Assembly: GCF_030272615.1 (NCBI RefSeq)
Contig: NC_081408.1
Location: 341,897,793 to 341,961,792 of the forward strand
DNA from: Cryptomeria japonica
Taxonomy: Eukaryota > Streptophyta > Pinopsida > Cupressales > Cupressaceae
DNA: 64,000 nt
Reading direction: 5' to 3'
The position numbers and the translations under genes are program-made. The first letter of the stretch is position 1, and each line of letters begins with the position of its first letter. The notes below the pieces were generated by a model. That model saw only the letters and a program-made list of their open reading frames with translations, was not told the origin of the DNA and made no database searches. This document shows positions 43,966 through 54,900 of this stretch, piece after piece.

Positions 43966-45681
43966 CTAATTAATATTTTTTAGGGCATTAGCTAGGGTAT
44001 TGCTAATCCCATACAGGTCTTTGATATTTTCCCTAAGATTAGGGATATCCTTGGTAGAAGCAGTTGCAACTTTCTTGACACTTTCCCTGGTCTTCTTTGT
44101 AGCTCCACCTGGAGTAGCTTCACCACTGCCAATCTCGATAGTATCTTCATCCATGTCAAGGTCCACCACCAGTTTAGGAGAGCTAGAATTATCAAGGACC
44201 TTAGCAATATCCTCAAGGTTTTTAGTGACAACAGACAGGATATTCAGGATAATGCCCAACACATTTTTCATCACCACATTCCATTCTTCCAGCTATTTAA
44301 CCTTCTCCTCCATATCCTGCTTCCATTTTATCTGATTCCTGTCATAATCCTTCCTTTTCTCATTCTTCCATTTCTTGTTTTTTTCCAGGTTCTTCAAAAG
44401 TTCATATGTCCATCTATCATAATCCAATCTAGCCTCAGTGAGATTTTTAAGGTTATCCAAGAATAACCCTTTACTAGCACTTTCCTTATCCTCACTTAAA
44501 CTATCCTTAGTCATATCCTTCTCTGGTTCCTTGTTCTTCTCCCTCTCATAATTCACATCTTTTTCCTCATTATCCTTATCTTCCATATCCACCATTGGTT
44601 GGCTGTTGTCGTTGCCAGGGATAGCACTGTGGATTGGGCTATCATTGTCGGACTAATTCTCACCTTCTTCATCCTTTTCACCCACATCCTCATCTTTCCA
44701 GCTGTCATCGCCCTCAGATTCATCTGTATCCATTTCACTGCCATCTTTTCCAGTTTCCTCTATATCATTCTTTTCTTCATGGGCTTCCATCCCAGAGGCA
44801 CTCTTACTTTTTTTGCTAGAGGTCGCCTTCTCCTTGCTGGATTCCCCTCCCTCCAGCTTTCTCTTTCCTTTCCCTGGAGAAGTGGATAACCTCTTGTTTC
44901 CTAGCATGGAAAGGGTTTTTACAGTGCTCATAAATGAGCAACAAAAGCTCGCAATGGAGAACTGGATTCAAGGGATTCTTACTGTGTTTATTGAGAGACC
45001 TTGAAAGGGACCTGAAGAGATAGTAGGGTAGGGATACCCTTTTGACATGTCTGAAATGGTTTAATAGAACAAAGTGATAAGTGTGGGCCCTGGAAAAGTG
45101 GCCCTCAATAGTTATGTATTCCATTATGGCATTCAAAACCCAGCCCCAAATTTTCTTGATGTTGGAGGCTTCATAGTAACCCCCTATGGCTTTGCCAATT
45201 TTAGCCCTCTCTTTTTCCTTACGCGGGAACAAATTAACTGTGTTATTGGAAACTTTAAGATCTCTAAAAAAATTGAGCCCTGAGTGGGGCATACCAGTCA
45301 CAGTCACAATGAGTCCCGTGTCCAATTTTCAGAAATTTTGGAAACAACAAGATTAACCTTACCTTTGTCGTAATCAACCAACTTCTCCATAAAGCTTGTG
45401 AGGGACCCTTTTTCTAGCTTCACCCACACTTTTGGCATGGCCTTCCATCTTGACATGTTGTCTGGTTCCTCCCTCCTTAAATATCCTCCCATATTCGAAT
45501 TCAGACTTTTAGCTCTGTTCTTCTGCAAACTCAAGACTTTCTTCCCATAGTTACTCAAAATTTTGAAAAGGATGACCCACAAAGTGTGCAAAGTAATATT
45601 ACATTTGAATGGGATTCTGCCACTTTGCCAGGTAATCATTACCTTTCCATCAAAGCATAAATTACTCATATAACCTATCAT
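43966..45681 (-). pseudogene. LINE C ORF3 (undescribed LINE-associated protein)
   Basis: This is the best-preserved copy of the ORF3 family. Minus-strand pieces: 45304-45681 (MGGYLRREEPDNMSRWKAMP near 45492, then FMEKLVDYDKGKVNLVVSK) and 44816-45325 (LIVTVTGMPHSGLNFFRDLK, ITIEGHFSRAHT, YHFVLLNHFRHVKRVSLPYY, LHCELLLLIYEHCKN). A Lys-rich segment (KGKRKLEGGESSKEKAT) and an Asp/Glu-rich linker (44653-44931, 44293-44595) follow. The C-terminal helical part (43966-44277) ends in ALKNIN. The lysine clusters may be nuclear localisation signals. Frame changes lie near 45300 and 44830-44900, and stops near 44650 and 44290. I know no family name. Confidence 0.75.
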
Positions 45682-45699
45682 GATTATGGGGTCCTTCTC

Positions 45700-46165
45700 T
45701 CCCTGTAAATTTGTCCTTTCTAAGGAGCTCTTTAATATTTATATTAATATCTTCCCCATGCCAAATTATTTGAGAATCAAAATTAACTCCTAGGTTTGCC
45801 AGATAGTCCACCACCATATTTTTCTCTCTAAAGGCACGTTGAATAATTATTTATTTAAAAATAGCGATGATTTCCCTAGCTTTCAAAATAATGTTTTCAA
45901 TTGACCATGATGGCTCGGACTCCCCCTTCAAACACTTAATAATATTAAGTGAATCTCCCTCAAGCCATAATTTATCATGATTAAGGTTCTTAGCTATAAT
46001 TAGAGTATTCAGCGCAACTGAGGCTTCAACAAAATGACTAGTTTGACTCCCCAAAGGACCAGCTACCACCACTAGCCAACTTCCATCAATAACCAGCTTT
46101 ACCCAAATTCCCCTTAGAGGCCCCATCAAAGTTAGCCTTAATCCATCCCTGAGGAGGAAAACACT
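45700..46165 (-). pseudogene. LINE C RNase H domain
   Basis: 45851-46129 contains GSWLVVVAGPLGSQTSHFVE and LWLEGDSLNIIKCLKGESE. The last catalytic segment (REKNMVVDYLANLGV) is in another frame near 45780-45835. It parallels LINE A 34908-35435. Confidence 0.87.
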
Positions 46166-46949
46166 AGACTAGACCTTCTCTGCCCTTCTCATTACTAGGT
46201 GTGGTAGTAGAGAGGTTCCACCTGTCATTGAAGTCATCTTTAGTAGCTGGTCCATTATCAGTACCATAGATGCATTCAAATATGCTCCTATAAATTTTAT
46301 CCACCACCACTTTAGGAATGGCACTTTTATCCCTAAAAATCCTATTGTTTCTCTCTTTCCATATATTCCAGATAACATTCGGGAAAGTAAGTTTCCAAGT
46401 CTCCACAATCTTTGGATTGGAATTAGGGCAATGCCATTGCTGCCAAGATTCCCCTAGGGAATTTGGAAAAATCTAGCTTAGCTTCCATCTGCTTAAAATG
46501 ATTTTCCAGATTTCCTAACTAAATGTACACTGATTGAGAATATGGCAAGTAGTCTCTTCTTCCCTGCAACAAAGAGAAAACCTATTAGGAAAAACAAAAC
46601 CTCTCTTTTGAAGGTTGTCTAGAGTTAAAACCTTGTTTTGCATGAAAATCCAAAAAAAGATATTAACCGTAGGAACTAACTTCTTGTTCTAGACTTTAGC
46701 CCAAATAGGAGTTTCTTCCACAACTTCATTTTGGATAGCCACAACTGAGGACACAAAATATTTCCCATTTGGGGTTTCCCTCCAAATCAAGCTATCCTCT
46801 TTGTTGTCTCTAAGAACTTTAGCAGAGAGAACAATCCTTAAGGAACTTAAGCCCCAGACACTGCTGGCTAAAATCAACCCATTTCCTATTTCTCTAGTAA
46901 TCTCTGACCAAATCCCCAAACCTAGTTTTGAACCAATCTTTCCAGTCAT
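46164..46949 (-). pseudogene. LINE C zf-RVT region and linker
   Basis: 46689-46949 begins this part (NKEDSLIWRETPNGKYFVSS). The zinc-binding motif, with its two cysteines and the LNQCTF-type end, is in other frames at 46500-46690. 46164-46406 (WKLTFPNVIWNIWKERNNRI) is the usual linker to RNase H. Confidence 0.8.
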
Positions 46950-47252
46950 TAAGGATTGGAATTTCCTCCAAAGGTTTATCCATGATCCATCTATCTTCCC
47001 AAAATCTTATACTCCTGCCATCCCCCAGATTCCACATTCAACCAACAACGGCCCAACTTTTAGTTGATTGGACTGCATTCCATATTGCAGAACCTTCAAC
47101 AATAAAAGGTTCATCTAAAAATTCTTGCTCGAAAGGTTGCATATGAAGATATTTATTTTTCTAGATTAAATTCCATTCTCTTTCCTCCCCTTTCATTCTC
47201 CAAATTTGTTTTGCTAATAAAGCCTTATTCATATAACTTATATTCCTTAAGC

Positions 47253-48761
47253 CTAGCCCCCCTGAGGCCTAAGAAGAATAGATTTTATTCTAGACAATAA
47301 GGGGAATTTTTTTTTGACTTCCACCCCTAACCAAAGAAACTTTTTTTGGATTCTTTCAATTGCTTCCGCAAACTTTCTGGGGATTTTGAACAAACTGAGA
47401 GCATAAACAGACAAGTTTTGGAGAGTGGCTTTGAGTAGAGTAACTTTGCCTGTTTGACTTAGGACTGCCCCTTTCCAACCAACCAATTTTGAGTTGAATC
47501 TATCCACCAACTTATTCTAGAAACTATCTGCAGGCTCAATACACAGAGGAAGTCCCAGATAAGAAGAGGGAAGCTCATCTATTTTATAGCCAAGAATTCT
47601 TTCAATCCTTAATTGTCTTTGAACAGGAGTATTGATGAAGAACAATGAGCTCTTATCCCAGTTAATTTTTTGACCAGAGGCAGATTCATAAATATTCAAC
47701 ACATTCTTCATGTTTTTAGCTTCCCTAATGGTAGCTTTCCCCATTGTGATAGAATCATCAACAAACTGTTCATGAGTGCAAGTGAAATTGGATGAAGAAA
47801 GTTTCAGTCCTCTGAGATTGCCTTCTTCCACATTTTTAAAAATAAATCTGCCCACACTTTCAGCTAAAATAGTAAACAAGATATGGGAAATGGGGTCCCT
47901 CTATCTAAGACCTCTTGAACTTTTGAAGAAACTTGATGGGGATCCATTGACAATAATAGCAGAAGAGGAAGTTTCCATTAGTTGAGAGCAAAGCTAAATA
48001 AATTTTTCTCCAAAACTAAACGCTTTCATAATTCTTAAGAGAAATTGCCAATTCACTCTATCATAAGCTTTAGCCATATCTAACTTCAGAAAGAAACCCT
48101 AATTATTAGCCACATTTAGAGAATGGATATTTTCATGAACAGATATAATGGAGTCCAGAATCTGTCTACCAAGGACAAAACCATTCTACTGGACAGAGAT
48201 AATTCTTGGAAGAATATCTAGCAGTCTGGAAGTAAGAATCTTGGATAAAATCTTGTAAACAGAGTTATAGAGACTAATAGGTCTAAACTTATTTAGAGAA
48301 TCAGCTCCTGGGATCTTCAAAATTAGGACAATGAAGGTAGCATTAAGTTCTTTTAAAAGCCTTCTAGAACCAAAGAATTCTTTGACACCTTTACAAATGT
48401 CAGTCTCCACAATATGCCAAAAAAATTGGAAGAAGAACATTGGAAAAACATCTAGTCCAGGAGACTTATCTCCCTGAAAGGAAAACACCACCTTTTTGAT
48501 TTCCTGATTAGAGGGAATACGGGACAAATAATTATTGTCTTCCATAGTCAGGGTAGAAGGAATAGCTTGCAACAGGATGTTTTGATTAGTGGCATCCAGG
48601 TTATCCACTTCTCCCAGAAGGGTGCCAAAATACTCCAGAGCTTCCTTTCTAATATCATTATCCTTCATTAAAATCCCTTTATTACAGGATAACCTGGATA
48701 TCCTGTTAGCCGCCCTATGCTTAAGGGTGGTTAAGTGAAAAAAACCAGGTATTTTTATCAC
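47253..48761 (-). pseudogene. LINE C reverse transcriptase
   Basis: 48186-48761 holds LKHRAANRISRLSCNKGI, SFQGDKSPGLDVFPMFFFQ and NSVYKILSKILTSRL. 47517-47879 contains the catalytic HEQFVDDSITMG box, SASGQKINWDKSSLFF and SSYLGLPLCIEPADSF. 47253-47510 gives FNSKLVGWKGAVLSQTGKVT. It is the same polymerase type as LINE A. Stops near 48185, 47905, 47515 and between 47990 and 48120 break it. Confidence 0.92.
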
Positions 48762-48769
48762 CTTCCTTC

Positions 48770-49840
48770 AAGTACAAGGCTCTAGATCTTTGTCTCTAGA
48801 ATGCCTCTTCATTAGAAATAATGGTGTGGTATTTAGACAACAGACCATTTTCCACAGATCTCAGTTCTTTAGACAACCCATTCTCTTGGATTCTATCTTG
48901 AACATCTTTTATTTCTGATTTAATTTGAATTTTACTCTTAAAGATATCCCCAAAAATCTCTTTGTTCTAGATTTTAATTTTAGCCTTTATAATATTGAGT
49001 TTTTTATGTATTCTAAAGAGAGTTGTACCCTCAACCTCAGAATTCCACCAATCAACAACACAAGCTTCCAAGGAAGGATGGGATAACTACACTTTTTCAA
49101 ATCTAAAAGGGAAGTTTCTCTTAGTCGAAAAAGAATTAGCAGTATAAGAGATTGGATAATGATCAGAACCAATTTTGATAACAGATGAAAGAGAACAACT
49201 ATACTTAGCTAACCACTCAGGAGAAATTAAGGTTCTATCTAACTTAACTTGAATCAGGTCAGCTCCGGTTCTTCTATTAGTCCAGGTATAGTTAATCCCT
49301 TGAAGATCCACATCCATAAGAGCTTGATCATTAATGAAATCCATAAGATCTTGTTTACCATCAAGCTGCAACGGGAGACCTCCCATCTTCTCTTCCTCTT
49401 TTAGCAGAGTATTGAAATCTCCCATTATTATCCAACTTTGATCAGAAAAATTAAGTCTGTCTTTAGCAAGGCTTCTCCAATATTTTTCTCTCCCAGTTTT
49501 GGTATTAGGCGCATATACATTGGTTAACACCCAAACAAAGTTATCCTTGATATGCTCAAGCTACACAAAGTTTCTATTAAAAGAAGAAATGATTTCCTTA
49601 CCTTTAATGGTTTTTTGGCTCCAAAAAATCATGGTTCCTCCAGAAGCTCCCTCCGAGCTAGATCCTATAACTCCATTATTTTAAAAAATTCTAATCTTTT
49701 CCACTTTATCCTTACACATCTTGGTTTGCTGAATAAGGACCACATCTGGTTTATGATCTCTTATGATGTTTCATAACACATCCTGCTTATGAGGGGCATT
49801 CAACCCTCTAATATTCCAGGAGATTATCTTCATACTTTAA
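48770..49840 (-). pseudogene. LINE C endonuclease
   Basis: The minus strand from about 49835 reads SWNIRGLNAPHKQD, LIQQTKMCKDKVEKI and GSSSEGASGGTMIFW with a few stops. 49087-49530 then gives VLTNVYAPNTKTGREKYW, WIIMGDFNTLLKEEEKMGG, NYTWTNRRTGADLIQVKLDR and the terminal SDHYPISYT (catalytic Asp-His). All endonuclease motifs can be seen, which LINE A shows only in two pieces. Confidence 0.9.
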
Positions 49841-49934
49841 CTGGAGATAGGGCTAATTCGATGGAACACTGTGTTCCATCAACATGGTTCTCCTAGCTTT
49901 CCTATTCCCTCTGATGTTTTAGAGATGGTCTCCC

Positions 49935-50394
49935 CTATTTTTTGTTTTGGCTTCCAACATCTGCCTTTTTCTTATTCTTTCTTCTAGTTGAGATACCTCC
50001 ATTGGGTTCCCCCTTATTCGATTTTCCCTCTTTCATACCATGAATCCTAAGATTTCCTTCCAGGATATCCATTTCCACACTATGTGATGGGGTTTTACAT
50101 TGGAGAGGCTTTGGGATTCTATTGGTTAGAAGCAACAAAGGCTCAATATCAGAAGGGTTAAACCCTTGAGCTTCATTGAAGTTTTCCTCAATTGATTTTG
50201 AGAAAGAAGAAGCAGGCACAACATTATTGGGACTTTCCTCTTCTTTCTCCTGGCTGATAGAACCAACCTCTCGGTCCTCTGGATCATTATTTTTGTTTAA
50301 CTTCCTGGCTCCCCTTCTTTAGTGCTCTCTATTTGATTATTAGAGTAGACACAATCATGTTTTTCATTATTACTAACAATTACTATCATTGTAC
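49935..50394 (-). pseudogene. LINE C ORF1 end / ORF1-ORF2 spacer
   Basis: The ORF 49935-50219 (MPASSFSKSIEENFNEAQGF, ending STRRKNKKKADVGSQNKK) lies just before the endonuclease. It corresponds to the Lys/Ser-rich end of LINE A ORF1 (52490-53113). There is no DUF4283 or zinc knuckle, which fits 5' truncation at 50394. Confidence 0.65.
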
Positions 50395-50981
50395 TAGGCA
50401 TTGTTCTCAACTCATTTATAGCAGATACTTTCATTTTGTATGTCAGTGGCAATGCTCTTAAAACTTTAGAAACAATTTAATCTTCACTCAAGGATCCTCC
50501 ACAACATTGTATTCCCAAAACAATTTCATTTACCCTTTCCATAAAAGCAGAAATTCTTTCATCTTCTTCCATTTTCAGATTTTCATACCTAACCCAGAAG
50601 CATTCCAGTTTTGCAATTTTGATAGTGGTATCTCCTTCATTCAATGTCTCCAATTTATCCCAAATAGCTTTAGCAATAGATCATTTTGATAATCCCATGA
50701 TTTGTTGATCTGACACGGCTCTCAAGAGTGCTTCTCTTTCTTTGCATTCATTCTCTTGATCCTTACCCAATGTTGTTGGATTAGGTTGATTCGGTGTAGG
50801 ACCAACATAGCCATTCTTTGTAACATCCGATATGTCTCTTCCAATGCAATTCAGATGTGTCTCCATTATGATCTTCCATATACTATAGTTAGTTCCATCA
50901 AGTTTCAGACTGTCCTTCCTGAAAAAGTTAGTTGCCATAGAATCTCCTCAAGCTGTTAAACTTCTGCAAAAGGAGGACTTA

Positions 50982-50993
50982 GCTCTGATACCA
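50982..50993 (-). other. Primer-binding site of Copia B
   Basis: The minus strand reads TGGTATCAGAGC two bases after the LTR end, the initiator-Met type primer site. Confidence 0.93.
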
Positions 50994-50995
50994 AT

Positions 50996-52071
50996 TGTTA
51001 GGACCTGGAGGCAACTGAGAGGGGGGGGGGGTGAATCAGTTGTCAATTAATTTCAACCCAAATATAATTTAATCAAACTTGATACTTAATACAGGTAAAC
51101 CAAACTTAATGCCGGTTGACATATTAGTAGTTAATATTAATACTGGTGAAGCTTAATGTATAAAACAGAAAGAGAAACAACATCCACAACACATAACACA
51201 TAGATTTGTACGTGGAAACCCTCTAAGGAGAAAAACCATGGTGGGAAACCTTACCCACAACCAGATGATACTACTGCAGATAGTATGTGTATACAAATGG
51301 GGTCTGCACATGTAGAAAGGCCAACCGCCTAGAGCTCACTGCTCAATCACAAAATATGAGTCACACTAACTACAATTGGATGGTTAAATCCAATGATAAT
51401 GTACCGCCCAAAGTAGCATCTCCAATGCTAGATTCAGTACTGGTTAAGCTCTGACAATCACCTTCAAACCTTCCTTGAACCTTCTCTATGGTATGCTCAT
51501 ATGATCTTCAATATTCGCACATACCATAACCTTACTTGTAATAATCTGCTTCCACTCATACTATTTTTCATCTCACAAATGAGACCTTACGTATATACCA
51601 AAACCTAAGACCAAATGTGTAGGTCAACTCACTAAGAATATTACAATTAAACCAATTACAAATAAGTTAAGATGCGATGCATCATGTCGGCTCAATGCAT
51701 TTACAACAATATCCAAATAATAAATCATCTCCATAACGTGTCGTGCTGATCTAGAATAGATAATGCATGTCGGTCCATAACCTAGACCAATTTGCCGGTA
51801 ACAACAAATATATTGACCCGATTAGACCAATAAACAAAATACCAAAACCAAGTATCCAAACCATGTCTTTGACATAATCTGATGATAACAAGTCATCCTT
51901 AGTGATGGTGAACAATATAAATTGTCAGTGAACAATATACCGGTGACTGTGCATAAGTCATTGAACTTGCCAGTGAACATAATGTGCTGGTTCAACATAA
52001 CCAAAAATATCCAGAAGGATAAGTGTTGACATCAATGACAAAACTAATGCAACAAATCCATAATACCAACA
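50996..52071 (-). repeat. 5' LTR of Copia B
   Basis: Bounded by TGTTAGGACC (50996) and CCAACA (52071) on the plus strand. Compared with 38767-39820 it has a longer poly-G run near 51019-51030 and an extra roughly 20-bp GTGAACAATATA duplication near 51910-51940. Confidence 0.93.
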
Positions 52072-52352
52072 TGATGAAATCTAACAGAGACAAAATTGGA
52101 ATCCACATCCAAGATTTCACCCTTAATATAATTCAGATTCAAAAAAATAGTAGTCCCACCTGAAGAACCTTCAGAACTACTACCAACCACCCCACCATGC
52201 TTGAAAAACTTAAAATTTTCCACCTTTTCCTTAATCATTTTAGTTTCTTGTATAAGGACAATATTCGGCTTATGATCCCTAACCATATTGCGAACAATAT
52301 CTTGTTTATGGGACGGATTGAGTCCCCTTATGTTCCAAGCTATGAATTTCAT
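52072..52352 (-). pseudogene. LINE A endonuclease, N-terminal part
   Basis: The ORF opens MKFIAWNIRGLNPSHKQDIV, a typical plant LINE ORF2 start, and contains NIVLIQETKM (catalytic Glu) and EGSSGGTTIFLNLNY. It reaches VRFHH at the Copia B junction and continues in frame at 38766. Confidence 0.92.
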
Positions 52353-52429
52353 TTTTTATGAGGAGAACATATCTCATAGATGGCCCTCTGACTACCATCT
52401 GCTATATTAGGCTAGCATTCTTGATCTCT

Positions 52430-54111
52430 CATCCATTTAGTATATTTTCTACCTGGAGTAGTATTTGGGGTCCTAGTATCAACTTTACACTTCTACCTAG
52501 TAGAGACACCAACATGTGAAGCCCCAACATTTTGTCCAAATTTCTTAGACTTCTTCTTCTCCACTTGGGTAAACGGGGCTTCACCCCTCACAACCGCCTG
52601 AGTAGGAAAATTATTCTCTTTCCCAAATTTCAGTAGGCCAATCCCACCACCATACTCTCTTTGATTAATCTCCAACAAAGTTTGGGAAAGAGGGGACCTC
52701 TCCACTGCAGGATAAGTGGAATTCACACACTCCTCATATTGAGAGCTTAAACAATTCACAACCTCCCTTTCCATCCGATTAGGAATGGTTAAAGCAGCTC
52801 CACCAGCATTGTTTCCTACATTTATCTCTCCTTCCTCAAGTTGTTGGTTAGCAAGATTGGGCATCAGGCCATCTTGAACAATACAATGCTCCAATTTATC
52901 AGAACCGTCATCACTATTACCTTTTTCTGTGACTATAACCTCCTCCTGTTGGGCTTGAGACTTCGACTTCAGAATATTATTAGCACCATTTTTCTCCAAC
53001 TGAACCAGAATAGTAGCATCAGATCCATTCAGATCCCCTTGAGTAGCATTATCCTTAACTGCCTCAATCCTGCAAACATCGTCCTGAGCCACCTTAGCTA
53101 TTTTTCTCTCCATATCTGTTGTTGAGGGCCACTCTTGGGGTCAATATTCATTTTAATGGTGGAAACATTCTTATTGGTTTGCAGAGGACATTTCTTAGCC
53201 CAGTGCCTGAATTTTTTACAATGGAAGCAGACAAAGGCATAGTCTAAAATTCTACTAGCTGAGTCCATTTCCCCAACTTAGAAATGATATCCACCGAGGA
53301 CGGGAGATCAATATTTTGGCTAACACAAACATAGATCCTAGCATAAACCATTCTTTTTCTAGCCATTTTCATTGGGTCAATAGATAATAGTTCCCTAAAG
53401 GAGCTGGCCAAACCCTTAAACACATCTTCATGCCAGAATTCCAAGGGAAATCCAGACAATCTAACCCAAACACGGGTAGAAGCAAAAATACCATCATTCA
53501 AATCCAGATTAGGGGACCAACACTTCAAAGCCAAAGATGTCTTCCCAATAACCGAAGGGCCTCCACAAAGAACATCAAACAAATCTTCTTCATAAGAGAA
53601 GGAAAAAGGAGAAAAAACCTTTTGCCATAGCCATTATTTCAATTTGACCTTTTAGGCGCCATCTCCTCTTAGCAAAAATTCTAACCACATCAATGTTAGG
53701 CCTAGAACCCATTAATTTACCAACTAACGATAAAGCCATAATAGAGATATTATGGTCTATCATTTGATCAAGGACATCAATCACAAAACACCTAGAAGCC
53801 GATTTCAAAATATTATTAACTGGAGAGAATGCTAACTTACCACCAGGTTTAACTCCAAAGAGGGAGCACCAAGGTTTGTCAGCAACCCGAACCCCCTTAT
53901 CACAAGATCCCTTGTCAGGATCATCTGGGATCCCCCCCTTTTGTGGGTCCCCAACTTCAAAAATTGCCCCATCATCCTGGCCACTTCCTGTATTTTCACT
54001 TCCTTGACTGACCTGTTGTCCTTGAGGACTAGCACCTGCAACATTCCCCTTCAGATTCACTGAGATCAAAGGGGCAGGTTGCCTGCCCAAGTTCTCGCTC
54101 AAACTCCCCAT
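52430..54111 (-). pseudogene. LINE A ORF1 (DUF4283 and zinc knuckle)
   Basis: The ATG at 54111 (MGSLSENLG) starts a Gly/Ser/Asp-rich N-terminus. DUF4283 follows: SRPNIDVVR..KRRWRLKGQI, then after a frameshift near 53590 VWVRLSGFPLEFWHEDVFKG. A CX2CX4HX4C knuckle (CFHCK...CP) lies at 53188-53229. A stop and frame change separate it from 52493-53113, a charged C-terminus ending KKKSKKFGQNVG. ORF1 proteins of plant LINEs bind the element RNA. Confidence 0.87.
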
Positions 54112-54619
54112 TCAAACTGTGTTTTTTCCTAAGCGACACAACAATTATGTGATGAGTTGGTGCTATGATGTGTTTGGTTATTGTGTGACTGTCTGCATGA
54201 GTAGAGACAATGTCATATCAGTCCTTGAGAGCATGATATGTTGTTGTGATTATCTATCACTTATTTGTTATTATATATATTTGTATATGTTGTATCGTGG
54301 TGTTTTGGTTCCAAGATTTGCAGGTACTAGACATCAACTCCACTTGGCTCCATAGGTCTGAGCGTGTCTTTAAATCCCAATGGAAAATTGTCGGAGATGG
54401 CATGAGTTCCCTTCATATAATCTAGGTCTAAGATGTCTATGTTGAGTTGTCAACATCTTGGCATAATTCTCCATGTTAGTCAGTGAGTTATGGTGTTGTG
54501 AGTGTGCAAGTGTGTATTGAATTGTTTAATTAGTTTGATGAGAGATTTTATGGTTTATGGTTGATTAATTTAACTGTTGGTTTGATATGGTTTTTTTGAG
54601 TATTTAGTTATTTGGGATT

Positions 54620-54900
54620 TAATGCTCATTTATTTATTATTTATTTATTGGTGTTTAATTATTTTAAATTTAATATTTAATTATTCATTTATTGTTTATT
54701 TATTTATATATTTATTGCTGGTTAAGGATTTATTTAGTAATTATTGTTTAATTTATATTGTGGTTTATTTATTTATTTATTGTTTATGGCTTATTTATTT
54801 ATTTAGTGTTTAATATTTGTCATGGTTATTTATTTCCTTTATGAGCTTTTGAATCATTTATTTATTAATATCCATTTGATTTATTTATTTAATCTTGGCC
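54620..54900. repeat. TTTATTTA-rich low-complexity DNA
   Basis: Irregular TTATTTATTTATT arrays mixed with TTTAATTA. They give spurious hydrophobic ORFs. Confidence 0.8.

Larger units (their letters stand above)
43807..50394 (-). mobile_element. 5'-truncated LINE ('LINE C') inside Copia B gag
   Basis: An 11-bp target duplication TAGGCATTGTT (43796-43806 and 50395-50405; 14 bp with one mismatch) bounds 6.6 kb. The minus strand carries a short ORF1 end, ORF2 with all domains, and ORF3. The DUF4283 part of ORF1 is absent, showing 5' truncation. It is the latest event in the nest. Confidence 0.92.
43230..50938 (-). pseudogene. gag: Copia B gag, interrupted by LINE C
   Basis: The minus strand opens at 50938 with MATNFFRKDSLKLDGTNYSIWK and continues, after frame breaks near 50680 and 50480, to ELRTMP at 50405. 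LINE C then intervenes. On the far side 43802 resumes NTSVCRDTLVGKLSAFELEEF, in frame once one 11-bp duplication is removed. The zinc knuckle near 43490-43530 has Tyr in place of its second Cys (CFNYNK) and a frame change before ASRCSDRHARL. Confidence 0.88.
38767..52071 (-). mobile_element. Ty1/copia retrotransposon 'Copia B' inside LINE A
   Basis: Two LTRs (50996-52071 and 38767-39820) begin TGTTGG and end CTAACA on the minus strand, and a 5-bp duplication TGATG (38762-38766 and 52072-52076) flanks the element. Its native length is about 6.7 kb after removing LINE C (43807-50394). The order gag, protease, integrase, reverse transcriptase, RNase H is Copia. It is better preserved than Copia A but has frameshifts and stops. 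Confidence 0.95.
32142..54145 (-). mobile_element. Near-full-length LINE ('LINE A'), split by Copia B
   Basis: On the minus strand the order is ORF1 (DUF4283 and zinc knuckle), ORF2 (endonuclease, reverse transcriptase, zf-RVT, RNase H) and ORF3, then the 3' stem-loop. The endonuclease is cut by Copia B (38767-52071). A likely target duplication, TATGTGAYGAGTT with one mismatch, lies at 32129-32141 and 54146-54158. Without Copia B the LINE is about 8.7 kb. It is the only one of the four copies that keeps ORF1. All ORFs carry stops or frameshifts. Confidence 0.85.

Noticed and set aside
44599-44889. Hydrophobic plus-strand ORF
   Set aside because: It is antisense to the acidic linker of LINE C ORF3.
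54622-54813. Leu/Ile/Tyr-rich ORF resembling a membrane protein
   Set aside because: It is a translation of TTTATTTA low-complexity DNA.
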